Shown here: positions 13,090 to 25,490 of the stretch, piece by piece | How positions within the stretch are numbered: the stretch's first letter is position 1 | Layout: each line of letters begins with the position of its first letter | From: Cyanoderma ruficeps | Lineage: Eukaryota > Chordata > Aves > Passeriformes > Timaliidae | Length of the DNA stretch: 64,000 nt | Assembly: GCA_008694505.1 (NCBI GenBank) | Contig: VZDJ01000099.1 | Coordinates: forward strand, 471,037-535,036 | Reading direction: 5' to 3' | The notes under the pieces: model-generated | Told to the model about the DNA's origin: nothing | What the model saw: only the letters and a program-made list of their open reading frames with translations | Database searches by the model: none | Program-made: the position numbers and the translations under genes

Positions 13090-14720
13090 TACTGGCAGAA
13101 AACACTCTGTGTGTGGCTGGAATCCTCAAGAGGAGCCCCAGCCCTGGCAGAACAGCCAACAAGAGGCATTTTTTTCCTTTTGCATGTGTGATGCAGATAA
13201 ATTGAGTTTGTTTTGCAGCCCATTCTGCTTGAGATTTCCTGTGTCATAACTGAATGAATTTGTTGTTCATTGATACCTTAATATATAGGTTGTTGGGGAG
13301 GGATTTTTTTTCTTTTTGAGGGGGAAAACAATGTCCCCTTCACTTGTGCCTGAATGGATTCATTTATTCTCCATAACCTCCGGAAGTCATTTATTTCACC
13401 CCGCGACAGCTGCAGGGTCTGTTTGTGTAGGAGGGCTGGCAAGGCAAGGCCCGGCCCTTCCTCCTGCCTGTGCCCAGCGCCAGCAGGGCTGGGATGGGCG
13501 CAGGCTCCTGGCCTTTGGGAAGGGCTTGGGACAAAACTGCACTTGGCCTCTCAGAAATGGCTCTGCTGTGCTTGGGGTGAGGCCATGGCACAGCAGCACT
13601 GCTCTCCTCTCCCCAGGGATGCTCCTAGGCATTCATTTCACTCCCTCTCTTCATACTGCAAGTCACTGATGGGCCCTAATCAGCAGCAATTTAATTAATA
13701 TACATGCCTTTGCAGAGATTGTGCTTCACTGTAACTTAGCAGTAACTAGGGGCCGTGTGGTGGGAACACAGGATCTTTTCCATTTATTAAGGAAGGAAGG
13801 GAATTGTGGGTATTTCAATGGCCAAAATAAATTTTAAAATTTCATGCTTCCCCAAAAACACTTCCAAACACCCTAAAGCCATTTCCGGGGAGAAACCTCA
13901 TACATGTCCAGGCTCGGCAGTGCCAGGCCCTGTGGGTTATCCCTGCAAAGCTGGAAGCGGCTGTTGGAGCTGGTGTAGAAATGGGAAGGGAGGAACTCGT
14001 GCTGCCATTGTGTTGGGTGTGGCAATGCATCCTTCGGCCCCCTTGGGCACATTAAAAGTGTCCCTTAGTGCCACTCCTGGGCTTCCTTTGCTCAGGGGAG
14101 AAAGGTGAAAGGGCATGGAAGAGAATGAGGAAGGAACCCTTCAGAGATCTGTGGATTTGTACTCAGCACAGTGTGTGATACCCACTGACCTGGGGCTGCT
14201 CCCCTGAGCTCCCTGTGTGCCTTGGCACGTGTTTGACTTCCCCAGAGCCCCGTGGAACAGTGTGTGCTGTCAAGCTGGATTGAGACTTCATCCCTCTCCT
14301 GCTAAAGGATTGCAGATCATCCATGGTCCAGTCAAATTCTCCCTTCCCACTGCACCTTTTCCCTTGGCACCTGAAAGAAAACCTGGCTCTGGAGGTTTGG
14401 AGTTGTGTTCCCAAACTCAGAGTCAGCTCACCTCCCCTTGCTGTCCCCACCTGTGCTCTAGTCACCTCCCCAGGCAGGGGCTCTGGGGCTCTGCTACCCA
14501 TGGGGACCAGAGCCAGGACACTTCCCTGTGCCACAGCGGCCCCATGGCAGCATATCCAGGGAGGATCCATCCCCCTCTGCCCCTGGGGGTGGGGACACGG
14601 CCTGGCCATGGGAGCAGGGTGCCCACGGGTGGGGAGTGAGGATGGAGCCGCTTGCTGGGCTCCACTTGGAGCTGTTCTCAGTCATCCCCAGACTGCAGAG
14701 GCAGTGGCACTGACCAGCTG
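13090..14720. other. Gene-free sequence
   Basis: Ordinary sequence. Many overlapping short open frames at 13.3-13.7 and 14.2-14.7 kb reflect high GC. No exon is supported. Confidence 0.55.
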
Positions 14721-14729
14721 TGCTAATCA

Positions 14730-15660
14730 GAAATAATGTACGGCTTAGCAGAACTTCTTCATTAAAAGGTTTTGGGAGTAATGTCTAAAATGAGTGGTTG
14801 GGGAGGTGGGGAGGGAGGGAGGGAAGCCCCGGCAGACCCCAGCTACGAGTGTGCAGTCACGCTGCGCCTAAACCTGGAGTCGGGAATTGGTTTTGATTTT
14901 TTTTTAATTTAAAATTCAAATGTCTGATGTTCTTAAATTGAACAAATGATATTTTTAAAAAATATATCAGGCTCCAACATCTGCAGATTATGATTTGCAT
15001 TTTGAAATTGGCTGCTTGAATTGAACAAGGATGAATACTGTCACTCTTCTTTCATTCGCTCCGTTTATTTAATGAAATGCTAGAGGTCAACCCTTTGTCC
15101 TTAAATTAGTTACTATAAAAATCTTTTTGTACTTTTCTGCTTGTTATGATGTCTTCTAAGCAGAAGAAAAGGTTGCCATTAATTATATCTTTGTTGAATA
15201 TGGATATCTATTCAGAGTTAGTTAAACAGTTTCAAACAAAATTAGCATCGAGCAACTCGAAGGCCAGCTTTAGGTTGGTTATCAAGAATTTTTTGCTAAG
15301 AGAATGCTCTCCTGCAAGTGTGCATTATCTAATATATTCAGCTTTCAGTTGCTAATTTTTTTTCCAGATGAAGATGGGCTTAATTGAGGTTGTGCTTTTA
15401 AGTTTGTAGAGCTCTTCAGCATCTCATACAAAAGCATCTAGAGGCTTTTCATTTGTCTTGAGTATGTTTTAGATGTACAAATATTATTTACTTTAAACTC
15501 TAAATCAAAAGGCGCACTGTAACTATTTTAAATAAAACATTATTCTCTGCTGAAATATATATAAATTCAAAGGGAGGCTTTTTTTCATTATCACTTAATT
15601 TATGTGAAAGAGCTGCTATTAGCAAATTTTAGGATAATATTGCAGGAGCAGTGCAGTGGC
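14730..15660. promoter_or_regulatory. Candidate conserved non-coding block, AT-rich
   Basis: This is one of the longest strongly AT-rich, repeat-poor stretches. It has TTTTTAATTTAAAATTC, GATTATGATTTGCATTTTG (ATTTGCAT octamer-like), GCATTATCTAATATATTC and TAATTTATGTG motifs. The 69-codon frame at 15146 has low-complexity Ser/Lys/Leu content and no start context, and I regard it as chance. Confidence 0.4.
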
Positions 15661-16540
15661 TGGTCTCAAACAGGCATTTAGTCATGTAAATTTCTTGTCA
15701 GAGACAGAGGCTGTGAGTTAGGGGTGAGACACAGCCCCAGTGTCACGCGTGGCTGGGAGCTGAGAGCCTCTGCAGCAGGGCTTTGGAGATTACACCACGC
15801 TCCTTGCCTGGGGAGCGTGGGTTTTCGGGAACAGCCACCCGGAGCGGGCACCTGTCTCTCTGCTGAGGGCTGAGGGCTGGTTTCTTCTCCACACTCTGCC
15901 AGTCCCAGGGCAGCCCAAGGTGGCATTCATGGGGGGTGACAGGGCTGGGTGGTTCCTGAGGTCCCCATGCCAGTGATGGGGCACTGCTGAGGCTGCTCAT
16001 TGCCTGTGCCATGCCCCGGGACACGACAAAAAGCCCTTCCTTGCCCCCAGAAATGCTTCTTAACAAACCCTAACAAAGCCAAGCCCCTGGCGGGTCACCC
16101 AGGCTCTGTGTGTGTGTGTGTGTGTGAGGTACCCACGCTTTCCTGGCTGTAGAGCCTGGGCAGTGTGGATGGGCTGTCATCAGCCCCAGCTGATCCAGCG
16201 CTGAGCCGGACAATAATGGGCTGAGGAGATGGGAGGAAAAGCTACAAGTGAAAAAAAAAAAAAGAAGATAATTAACAAAAGTAATAAGAAAGAAAATATA
16301 AACGTGGTAGCAGAGGATTAGTCCTAGTCATTGGAAATGCAAATTATCTCCGTGCTTGCTCCCAACATCTTTTTTCTAGGCTTGTGTTTCAGATAGGACT
16401 TTTCTCTTGCTGTGTTTTTTGTCCCCTTTTCCTCCTTCTCAGAGCAGCAGTGCTGCTTTCCCAGCAGTATTAAATATTCCCCAAGCTGAGACCTTGTAAT
16501 GCTTTTAGGTATAATGTACAGACTTTTTTCATTTTAAATG
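15660..16540. other. Gene-free sequence with short simple repeats
   Basis: GC-rich unique DNA is followed by a TG repeat (16107-16126) and an A run (16250-16263). No gene is seen. Confidence 0.55.
16107..16126 (+). repeat. TG dinucleotide microsatellite
   Basis: About ten TG units in unique sequence. Confidence 0.9.
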
Positions 16541-16880
16541 GTAGCTCATAATGACATTGTGGAGTAGGGATCCCAAGTCAGCCTTATTATCATGGCGTCT
16601 CCTTGAGCTGAACCTCTGAGAAATGTGAAGGGGAGACCTTTTGGAATGAACAAATCCTTTAGCTGCCTATAATTATTTATTAAAAATAGGCGGCCAGGAT
16701 AAAGGCCGGGGAGGGGGAGGGAGGAGCAGCATTCCTCTCCCTGTCCGTCCCTCCGTCCACGCACACGTAGATACACACACCCGGGCAGCCAGCAGAGCCG
16801 CTGCCGTGAGCGGGCTGGCACTTTAGAAATATAAAATAATAGCTGTACAGCCGGAGAGATGAACCGTGCACAGGTGACAC
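16540..16880. promoter_or_regulatory. Candidate conserved non-coding element
   Basis: Repeat-free stretch with CTATAATTATTTATTAAAAATAG followed by CpG-bearing GC-rich sequence. Support is composition and motifs only. Confidence 0.27.
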
Positions 16881-17119
16881 GGTGTTTTTATGCACCGAAG
16901 GGAGACGGCTGCGTCCTGCCCGCTCGGAGCATCCCGCGCTGCTGCGGGGTCTCACGGCGCTGCTGGGCAGGCTTAGCAGGAATGGGGGAACGAACCTGCG
17001 CTTGTGGTGCGTGGGGAAAAGGGAAATGACCACGGGAGCAGTGCTTTCCCACTCTGTGTGCGAATGGTGAAAGCGAAACCATTCTTCTTCATTAGCTGGG
17101 TAAAAGAAGGGGGAAAAGG

Positions 17120-17440
17120 GGGGAACAAAAAAACACAAACAAACAAACAAAAAACCCCCACTNAACAACAACTGACCAAAAACCCGACCAAACCCAAATC
17201 AAACAAACGAGATACACAAAGCAAAAGCCCTCCGAAGCACCAAGCAAACCTTGCTGGGACTTCACGGAACGCTCGCCCCGGTGGCCGCAGATGTGTCCAG
17301 CTCCAGTGCCCTCCGCGGCAGCAGGGAGCGCCGCGCTGCCGCGACCCTTTCCCCGCGTCGGCAGAAATTTTATAAACTTCGGTTACTAAAAAAAAAAAAA
17401 ATNNNNNNNNNNNTAAAATAAATAAATAAATAAATAAAAC
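17120..17440 (+). repeat. AAAC- and AAAT-type simple repeats with an 11-base N gap
   Basis: CAAA/AAAC-rich low-complexity sequence spans 17126-17215, with an N at 17163. A run of A at 17388-17401 leads to N at 17403-17413 and then (AAAT)n to 17439. A CpG-rich stretch sits between at about 17225-17360. Confidence 0.75.
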
Positions 17441-17609
17441 ATCTTTGGGGTCAATTTTCCACTTGTGCCTGTAGCTCTTGAACAAGTACTTTTATGGTTC
17501 CTTTTAGCACACAGGATTTATCTGCAGCTCTGTGAAGGGCTTTTACATTTAATCCAGCGCTGAAGTAGTAATTTGTCGCCGGCTCTTCCTAGCAGGCTTT
17601 TCTTTTAAT

Positions 17610-17860
17610 TTAGCCGGGATGCGGGCCCTTTGTGCGGGCTAATCTGCGTCGCACAATGCCGGGGCACCTCGGGGCCGGGGCGGCTCGGGGCCGCCCCTCA
17701 GATGTCCCCCCGGCCGAGCGAGGGGACGCGGTGAGTGCCGGGCGGAGGGCAGGGGCTGGGGGCACCCCGGAGCTGCACCCACCGCGCTCCCGGCTCGACC
17801 CGGCTGGGAGCTCAGATGGATTTTCCACGTGTGTACACGGAGCCGTCGCTGCACGGAATT
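17610..17860. promoter_or_regulatory. CpG-rich patch
   Basis: A dense CpG cluster (GGGGCCGGGGCGGCTCGGGGCC region at about 17670-17690) has AT-rich candidate CNE sequence on both sides. No supported gene start. Confidence 0.4.
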
Positions 17861-17869
17861 TATAGGAGC

Positions 17870-18450
17870 TCCTGTGCCTTTTCTGCAAAGGCTCTGGTTT
17901 GTTTTTTTGGTTTTTTTTCCCAGTTCACTTAGATAGTCGGTTTTTAAAATCAAATTTAAAGTTCCTCTTACACTGGGGTAACGTGTTCGGGTTTGTTTTT
18001 TTCCTGGAGGAGACAGTGCTTTATAGCCTGTCCGTATATATTTTTCAAGGAGAGGAAAATATCATGGTAAAGGAAGAGAATCTTTTACCAATTCTTTATT
18101 TTAATTGAAGTATCACCGGTTTTGGAATAATTTTTAAAACGAGAGTTTCACCCTTCTGCCTTGCAGATGCCTGTCTTTTTTATTAAAAATAGTATTGTTC
18201 GGATCCCAGGCGATGGACGAGTATTTTATTCCAAATACAGAAACGTCTCGGGGATACGTTTGGATGTAGCAGAAGCGTGTGAAATAGTGGCCGACAAATA
18301 TGAAATAGCCTCTCATAAATAAAGATACCAAAGGCGCAATATTAAAAATGGGAGCAGCTCTGCCTGCCTCCCTTTTATCACAACATTTCTAAACTAGACT
18401 GATACTCCAGGAGGCTTTTTGGTGACGGCTCAGGCAAGAAAGGTTGCTAT
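17870..18450. promoter_or_regulatory. Candidate conserved non-coding element
   Basis: The core at about 18110-18350 is unusually complex, keeps many CpGs in an AT-rich setting and has no repeat. It includes CGATGGACGAGTATTTTATTCC and GATACGTTTGGATGTAGC segments. This is typical of strongly constrained vertebrate CNEs. It has no coding signature. Confidence 0.45.
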
Positions 18451-18740
18451 ATTTACATGAATTGTACCTGTACTTTATACTCTGTCCGGGGGCACTGGAT
18501 CCCTTTTCTACGTCGGGTAAATGTCATTGTACAGCAGCACCACCTCTTATGGTGGCACTGAAAAAGCTGACTTTGGGAGCCATGTGTCCCAGGTGTGGGC
18601 AGGGACAGACCCCCTCTCCTTGCCCAGGCCTGGCACGGGCATTCCTGAGTTGCAGCCCGAACCATCACAGCCGCAGCCCGGCATCTCCATGAGCCACAGA
18701 GAGGGGAGCCCGCAGGTACAGCAGCGGCACGTGGGGAGGG
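18450..18740. other. Gene-free GC-richer interval
   Basis: Unremarkable unique sequence between two candidate CNEs. Confidence 0.5.
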
Positions 18741-19480
18741 AGCTTTATGGGCATGATTTAGTGAATATGAGAACATATTTTGTGCTCCATTGTTTAGACT
18801 CAAGAAGGCATAAAATCTTTAACATCTATTTATCATGTAGCTGTTTTAATGTAAACATTTGTCTATTTGGGTGAAGTGTTTTCATTATTAAGCTAATTTC
18901 CACATGTTTCAGATAGACTGATGAGTTCGAAGCAGAGCACTCGCTGATGAGAAACGAAATTCGGCCGCGGCTCAGCCTGCTGTCAGATACATCTTCATTA
19001 GTTTTTGTCATTCACTGATGGCAAATGCTCTATAAATGAGATGACGATCAGGTCCGCCTTGATAACTTGCCTTATCTCATTAGTTTTCACATCAAAGTTA
19101 ATCAGCAATGTGAATTGTAATTGCTGGAAGAGACAATGCAATAGATCACTCGGCCTTTTTTTTCTGCGTGGCATCTTGAAACATCAGCAGGCTGGTGTGA
19201 GTAGATAGGCTCCGAAGGAAAATGATGTGGAAAGCATAATAAGCAAGCTGCTCGGAATTAATGAGCTTACCCAATAAGAAAAGAATAACCAATCAATGTG
19301 AGCTGGGCAAATATAATTTAGGAATAATTGCTTGATTGGTTGTCTATAGTAGGCTGATTTGACCACACACAAGGATTAAGAATTAAGATGTCAAGGCAAA
19401 AAATAATTTGGCAACTGAGGGCATGTAATTTTTTGTTCCCCTCCCTTTATGACTGAAAGCGATTGCTGTTTGATATGTTA
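18740..19480. promoter_or_regulatory. Candidate conserved non-coding cluster
   Basis: AT-rich block with GTTAATCAGCAATG, GTGAATTGTAATTGCTGG and GAATTAATGAGC, and the inverted-looking pair AACCAATCAATG / GCTTGATTGGTTG at about 19287 and 19331. Repeat-free with scattered CpG. Confidence 0.42.
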
Positions 19481-19489
19481 TTCCCCGGG

Positions 19490-20300
19490 AATGAAAACAT
19501 TAGACGGACGCGTGCCGGTGGGTGGGGTTCTTCCTCTCCTTTATGCTCCTTTTATCATACAAGGTCTTTCAAACCTCGCCGGGGATATTGCGGTACGGGA
19601 CATTAAAAACAAATCGGGGGCGGGGGATAAAATAAAACTACAGAAAAGCCCCCAGACGCCTTCATTTGTGAGCGCTGCACGGAGAGGAGCAGGGGCTGCA
19701 CACTCAGCACCGTGCCCGGTGTTTGCAGAGCCCGGCCGTGCCCCGCTCCAGACCCAAATCCGGAGCGCAATTCCTGCGCGGCACGCACTTTCTGTAGAAT
19801 TCTCCCCACAGCCATTGGCCAATTAGTAAAGAACCCTTATATTCTTCTATCTAAACTACGGGGAAGGTTCAGCCAGAAGGTAAATTTGCTTTGATCTACA
19901 TTACACCTAATTGAGTCACCACCAATGTCTCTATCCCAACATCAAGAAATGTGAAAATGTTAGATTATTTCACTGGGGATTAAACCTAATTTTCGCGTGT
20001 TCTGCATTAACCTATTAGGCTGACTCATCTGCATTGCTAATGCGGCTCAGGCAGCTGTCACCGCTAAAGAAAAACATGATCATGCAATCCTTGAATGAAT
20101 GATTCCAGCTCTGATTAGTGTTAGTGAAGTTAGCTGAGCCCTGGTGATAAGGCAGGAAAATTCCCAGGTTGCCAATAGCTTTGAAAATTATCAGACTCTG
20201 GGCAAAATGTAGCTGGCGGCGCGCGGAGCCTCCCTCCAAAGGCGGCATTATTTAAGGCCGTCTCTCTCTTCGGGCTGCTCACAGGAACGTGGCTGCTGCT
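19490..20300. promoter_or_regulatory. Candidate conserved non-coding cluster
   Basis: CCATTGGCCAATTAG (CCAAT-type dyad, about 19811), TACACCTAATTGAGTCACC, GGCTGACTCATCTGC (AP-1/MAF-like TGACTCA) and CATGATCATGCAATCC lie in repeat-free sequence. The left part at 19.5-19.8 kb has moderate CpG. Confidence 0.42.
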
Positions 20301-20519
20301 GCAACTCCTTCTGAGGGGCTGGTGCCAGGGGTACGGATTAAAATGCTAATGGGGAGCGACCTGAACGCGGACGGCCGCAGTTCCGGGCTTTAAACGCGGT
20401 TTCTAGAGGGGAGTGGTGGCGATGCCGTAGTGGCTCCGGCCGGGGGAAGGGGCTTGGGGGGGCCAGCACCAGCCAGGGCCCCGGGCTGGGCTCCGCTCTT
20501 TGTTCACGAGGCGTAGGCA

Positions 20520-20870
20520 CCGCCGTCAGCTCCAGCCATTCCTCATTCTATCAGTCAGATTTGAATAGGAAGAAGGGGGAAAAAGCAACAATGGCCCATC
20601 CCCTTGAGATGGGAAAAAATTTAGGAGTGAGTTATCCCGAGCAATAGAGCCCGGAGCCAATTTAATCCGATTAGCGCCAGCTGACAATGGATGCTCCTCG
20701 CCCATTATGGACAGAAGCTTTCACTTTATTTGTTTCCATTAGTCGAGAATCCAAGATATCGGAAAAGTGGAACTTTGCCCCAACAATCGACGAAAAAACA
20801 AATTGAGAGGAATCGTCTGAAGTGTCAATATTGATCTTTTGGCGCTGACTGTGTGCGGAGAGGACTTGCT
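20520..20870. promoter_or_regulatory. Strong candidate conserved non-coding element
   Basis: About 300 bases of high complexity contain GGAGCCAATTTAATCCGATTAGCG (GATTA/TAATCC bicoid/OTX-type cores), CCCATTATGGACAG, CCATTAGTCGAG and retained CpGs. No repeat or credible coding frame is seen. It has the look of an ancient vertebrate enhancer. Confidence 0.48.
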
Positions 20871-22540
20871 GAGTGTTCAAAGTTTGTGGCCCCCGTTGCA
20901 GTATGCTCTGGTGCTCCCCGTCGTGGGGGGTGGTGGCGGCTGTTCCCGCTCGGATGGTGGGTGGACCGGGCAGGAGCTGCCGAGGTGGAATAGAGGGGTT
21001 TCAGTGGGAAAAGGCTCAGAGCTGTTCGCCAAACCACAGCGCTGACAAGAAATGTAGCAGGGCTTTAAACTGCCAGGCACCTGCTGGTGTAATTCCCAGT
21101 TTCTCAGCAAATACACTCACTGCAGGTGTCGGCAGAGGCTCCTTCCCATCACATTTCATGAAGAGAAGCTTCTTTTCACACGCTTGGAATGCATTCTCCT
21201 GTCTCTCAGCGCCGATACCTGTGACAGCCACGGCACCGCTCAGCATTGCTGGTGGCCCACCCCTGTCCCCGCATGACCGTGGCATTGCTCCAGCAAGGAC
21301 AGGCTGCACCTGGGCTCCACGTGGTGCTGCTGGAGCCACCTCTGTGAACCACAGGGATTCGCTTGGTGCTGCCCCTCGAGGAGGGCCCTGCAGAGAGCAC
21401 TGATCCGCTTACACGTCCCTCAGGTTCTGCTGGGTTCCCTCACTGACCATGCCTGGGGTGTGGCCGAAGTTGGGCAGGTTGGTGTGACCAGGCCTGACCT
21501 GCTGCAAGGCCTGCTTCGTTTTCCTGGGAGAAGCAGGATGCCCCTCGATGCTGCCCTGCACATCCAAACCTAACAGACATCCCCAAGAGCTCTGGGAATG
21601 GCACACTGGAGATCTCTGAGCCTGTCAGGCAGTGCTGGACAGTGAGGGGCAGGATGGAGGTGGACAGCAAGGTCAGCACAGGGTGACCTGTCCCCTCCAG
21701 ATCAGTGCTGCTGGCACTAAAACACAACCTTCAGAGCCCCAGGGATCCCAAGGGGAGTGGGAGAAGAGGGATGCCTGGCAGCAGGAGCACTCCCTGCACC
21801 AAGGGGCCTTCCTGGGGACCCCCACCATGGGCTGGCAGTGCTGGCCAGGGCAGCTCAGGTGGTGCAAACTGTAAGATTTGGGGTTTTACCCCCAAGTTTT
21901 TTGCTGTCTGGAAAGGCAGGCACCCACTGAGAAGAGGTGTGTTCCCAGCAAAGGAGCTACACTGCAGGCTGGGAGAGGTGTCTGTTAACATCCCAGATTC
22001 CTGGAGTAGCTGCAGGCCAGAATTTTGTCGTGATCCACATCCTTGCAAGTCAGGGGGGAATTTCCCTGAGCACCTATCCCTCTCCTCCCCGTGGTGCTGC
22101 CCTGTGAGTGACAGCCTGCCTGGGAAAAAAAGGTTGTGGGGGAATTATTCCCCAGAGCTACCCCACAAAAGGTACTTGTTATCTTAAAAGGGGATTTTTT
22201 TTTTTGTCCCCTCTGTTCCAGGTGTCAACTGAGCAAAGTCAGGATCAGCTGCAGTTATTCCAGAGTACATGTCCACGTGCAGAATATTCTGGAACAGGTA
22301 TTTCACTTTAAATTCATACTCCATCTTATTCCAGAATATTTTCCCTGTGTAGAGAAGCACTTGGCTGGGGTCTCTGCTTGCTGCTGTACTAGTGATAAGA
22401 TGGATTGGCTGATCTAATAGGTCTTTTCAATCTCTGATTTTGAAAGCTAAGATTGGGAAATTAATTTCAGAAAGGTCAAAACAGAGCAAGGCTATCCTGC
22501 TGCTGTGTGATGGATCCTATTTTTTTTTTTAAATCTTCCT
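20870..22540. other. Gene-free sequence
   Basis: Moderately GC-rich unique DNA with overlapping short frames on both strands. No exon structure or repeat is recognised. Confidence 0.55.
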
Positions 22541-22639
22541 ATTGAGGGAAAGGTTAGTTATTCAGCATCCTGCAAAAGAAAGAAATAAATAAAGCGGGCC
22601 GAGGAACACAAAAGTGTATAGATCTGCTGACCCATTCGC

Positions 22640-22950
22640 AATCCTCAGTTAATGAGAGTGCCGGGGAGCGGGAGCGCTGAGAGGCTGCCGAGCCGGGGGC
22701 ACCGACCCCGCGGGCGGGGAGCGGGGTGTCCCCTCCGCCCGCACCGCGCGTGGCCGGAGCCTGGGAGGTCTGCTCCCACCCCCCGGCTGGGAAAACGCTG
22801 AGCAAATCCCTGGGTTGTTCACAAAAACCCAGCCCGAGGCACCCGGAGGATGACGGAGTGGGGCAGCGGCGTCGCTCGGGAACGGCAGGGATCGTGGGGA
22901 GGTTTGGGGAGTCACGCCGTGGGGTTTTAGCATGGAGAGAAACCGAAAAC
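22640..22950. promoter_or_regulatory. CpG-rich patch
   Basis: Clustered CpGs (CCCGCGGGCGGGGAGCGGGG area near 22705-22727). The flank at 22605-22660 is CNE-like. No associated exon was found. Confidence 0.38.
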
Positions 22951-25490
22951 TCAGAAGGAAAGGGAGGAAAAAGGGAAAGCAAAGGCTTCACATAGGTATT
23001 TCCCTGCTTTTTATTTATTTTTTCTCTTCCAACACACAGCCAAACAGTAAAATGGAGAGTAAATTGCTTCAGTGGTTTTAAAGACCGGGGAATCAGGGGG
23101 AGAGCAAAGGGGCCACTTGAGGGGGGAATGACTTCTTAATTAACAACAAAATAGATCTTTCTTGTTTGTTTTTTTGTTTTGTTTGGGGGTTTGTTTGTTT
23201 GGGGGTTTTTTGCCTCTCCACATAGTATATTCAGCAACCTGCTGAGCTGTCCTTCCTCTGTCCACTTCTCTTCTAGTGGAGGAGTATGGGCTCCTGGATT
23301 TTGGGAAGTGGGGAGAAATCCACCAGTTTCAGCAGCACTTATCAGAGTCTGTCCCAACAGCCCGGAGAGGTTGTGCTGTGCCTGGGAGCTGCTACCTGCG
23401 GGGTGTCCTTCTGGCTTCTACTATGCCTGGGATTGCTGTGCAGCCCCGTGTCCGAGTGGGATCCCCGTGGGGTGTCCCCCAGGGGCTGTTGCAGGGAGGA
23501 GTGGGGCGAGGGACAGGCCGAGGCAGCTGAAGAACTGAGCTGCAGCGAGTCCAGACCTCACGAGGCCCCTTTCCCTGATTTAAGGACAGGCTATACTGTG
23601 AGCACTAACCTGGGTCTCCTCGGAGCAAACAGGGAGAACGCTGCTGATTGCTCTGGAGACGCGATCCCGACTGGAATACCGGGCCAATGCAACATTAATT
23701 AACACACCCATCTCAGGTGTCATGCACCCCTGAACCTGTACGAGCCAGTTCACTCTTTGCAGACAAATACTAAATGTGTGTGGTTTCAGGGCTGCCCTCG
23801 CCATTCCTGGTGCTGTCCATTTCTTGCTTTTCCTGTTGCTTTCTGCAGCCAGCTGTACAAAACCTAAACAGGATTAATGGGTAAAGAAAATACCTCTAGT
23901 TGAGGATTCTGCTCCCAAGTTCAGTAGTAAATGGTAATTGTTAGTCAATATACACAAACTACTTCATTTCCTTAACACATCCAGCCACGCTGGAGGTAAA
24001 ACATAACTTGGGAAATGGGTTGTATATATCATTCTGAAGACAAGATGCCAAGGAAGACACTGGAGCACACAAACCCATCTGGGTTATACTTCACCAGCAG
24101 AGAATCCCGAGCAGGTTTGACTGGACACCAGAGCACCCCTGGTGCTGGGCAGAGTTCTCATACCTTGGGGTTTCTTCCTGTAACTTTCAGAGGACTTTTC
24201 CCCAAGTCCTCATATTCCTCCCCTGTGAAAGTGCCTGCAAGAGAATCCAGGTGTCCAATACTCAAGCTTAGGACCAAAAAGGAATTTGGGGCGTTATTGT
24301 CCTTTTTCTTTCTGTTTTGTTTTTTTTTTTNGGACTTTTTCAAATTCAACCATTGCTAAACCTTATAATGTGAATATTTTATCATTAATGCAATAACTTC
24401 ACATTGAGTGTGCAGTTGTTGCAAACAGGTGTGGAGAAACAAGAGTAATTTTTGGTGAGGGTGCCACAAAGGTGTGTCTCTGTTGGAACAGTCTGGGGAC
24501 AAGCAGCGTGTGGGGCACGAGGTGGCCAAAAACTGTCCCTGCCCTAGCATATGCTGGCTTGTGGCTTGAGCTGCTCCACGGGGATCCCTTGCCCTGGGAG
24601 AGTCCCAGCTTTCTTAGGAGCTTTGCCCTGGCCAAGGGCCCCACCCCAGCACTGCCGTGTGGGCTGTGGGTCCTCAGCCTCTGGCAGATCCCAGGGACAC
24701 TGGGGGAATAGCCATAAACCCCATTTAAGCAGGGAGCTGGTGAGAGGGAGAGGGGAACATTTATTACCGTCTAATCCTGCTCAGATTTTCTACACCATAT
24801 GTCTGAGCAGCAGAACATGTGAAATGTGTACTAATTACTCTGCCTGCGTCATGTGTGTATATTTTATATGCAGTCCCTGACCTTTTTGTTAATAACTTCA
24901 CATTATATTCATTGACCTGAAACAAATTGAATTCAGTGGCACTCACTCCAGAATTGAATTACATAGTCTTCTTAATTGGTCTCTTATTTAAATGTGGAAA
25001 AGTAACAGTTTACCACCTGTAATTATTCTTTTCCTTAAGAAATTCCTGTGGAGAGCATGCATGTGCATGTCCATGGCACACGTGCTGGGCTCCAGTCCAG
25101 GGGGAATGTCCACAGGAACTCCAAGCCCACCTGGCACCATGGGGCAGAAACCACCCCCCCGCTAAAAATTCTGTCCCTCTGAAGCAAAAGCATTTGTAAA
25201 AGTGTATGAAAGCCCTGGAAGGATCTCCCCTGCTAGGGGAAAGGGCAGCCCTGGGTCAGCAGCCCCACTCAGCCCCAGGAGCCAGTACTCCCTGCTTTGC
25301 CAGGCCCCATCCCGGGACACAGAGAGCATGGAGAGTGGAGGTGGGAGTGGAGGTGCTGCTCTGGGAATGCTGACCCACCGTGGGAGAGAGCCCAGCCGGC
25401 TGGAATCTCCACTTGGCTTTCATCCTTCCAAGGCTGAGTTAATTGCCGAAGCCTCTAGGAGGAGACTTATTCTTTACTTACTATATTTAA
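22950..25490. other. Gene-free sequence
   Basis: Contains a T/G-rich low-complexity stretch at 23160-23212 and a poly-T run ending at N 24331. AT-rich pieces lie at 24.34-24.47 and 24.76-25.06 kb. No gene is supported. Confidence 0.5.

Noticed and set aside
15146..15355. Small Lys/Ser/Leu protein frame
   Set aside because: AT-rich non-coding block; no start context, no splice sites and no family.
17120..17440. Possible retrotransposon poly-A tail
   Set aside because: Simple AAAC/AAAT repeats without a recognisable element body or target-site duplication.
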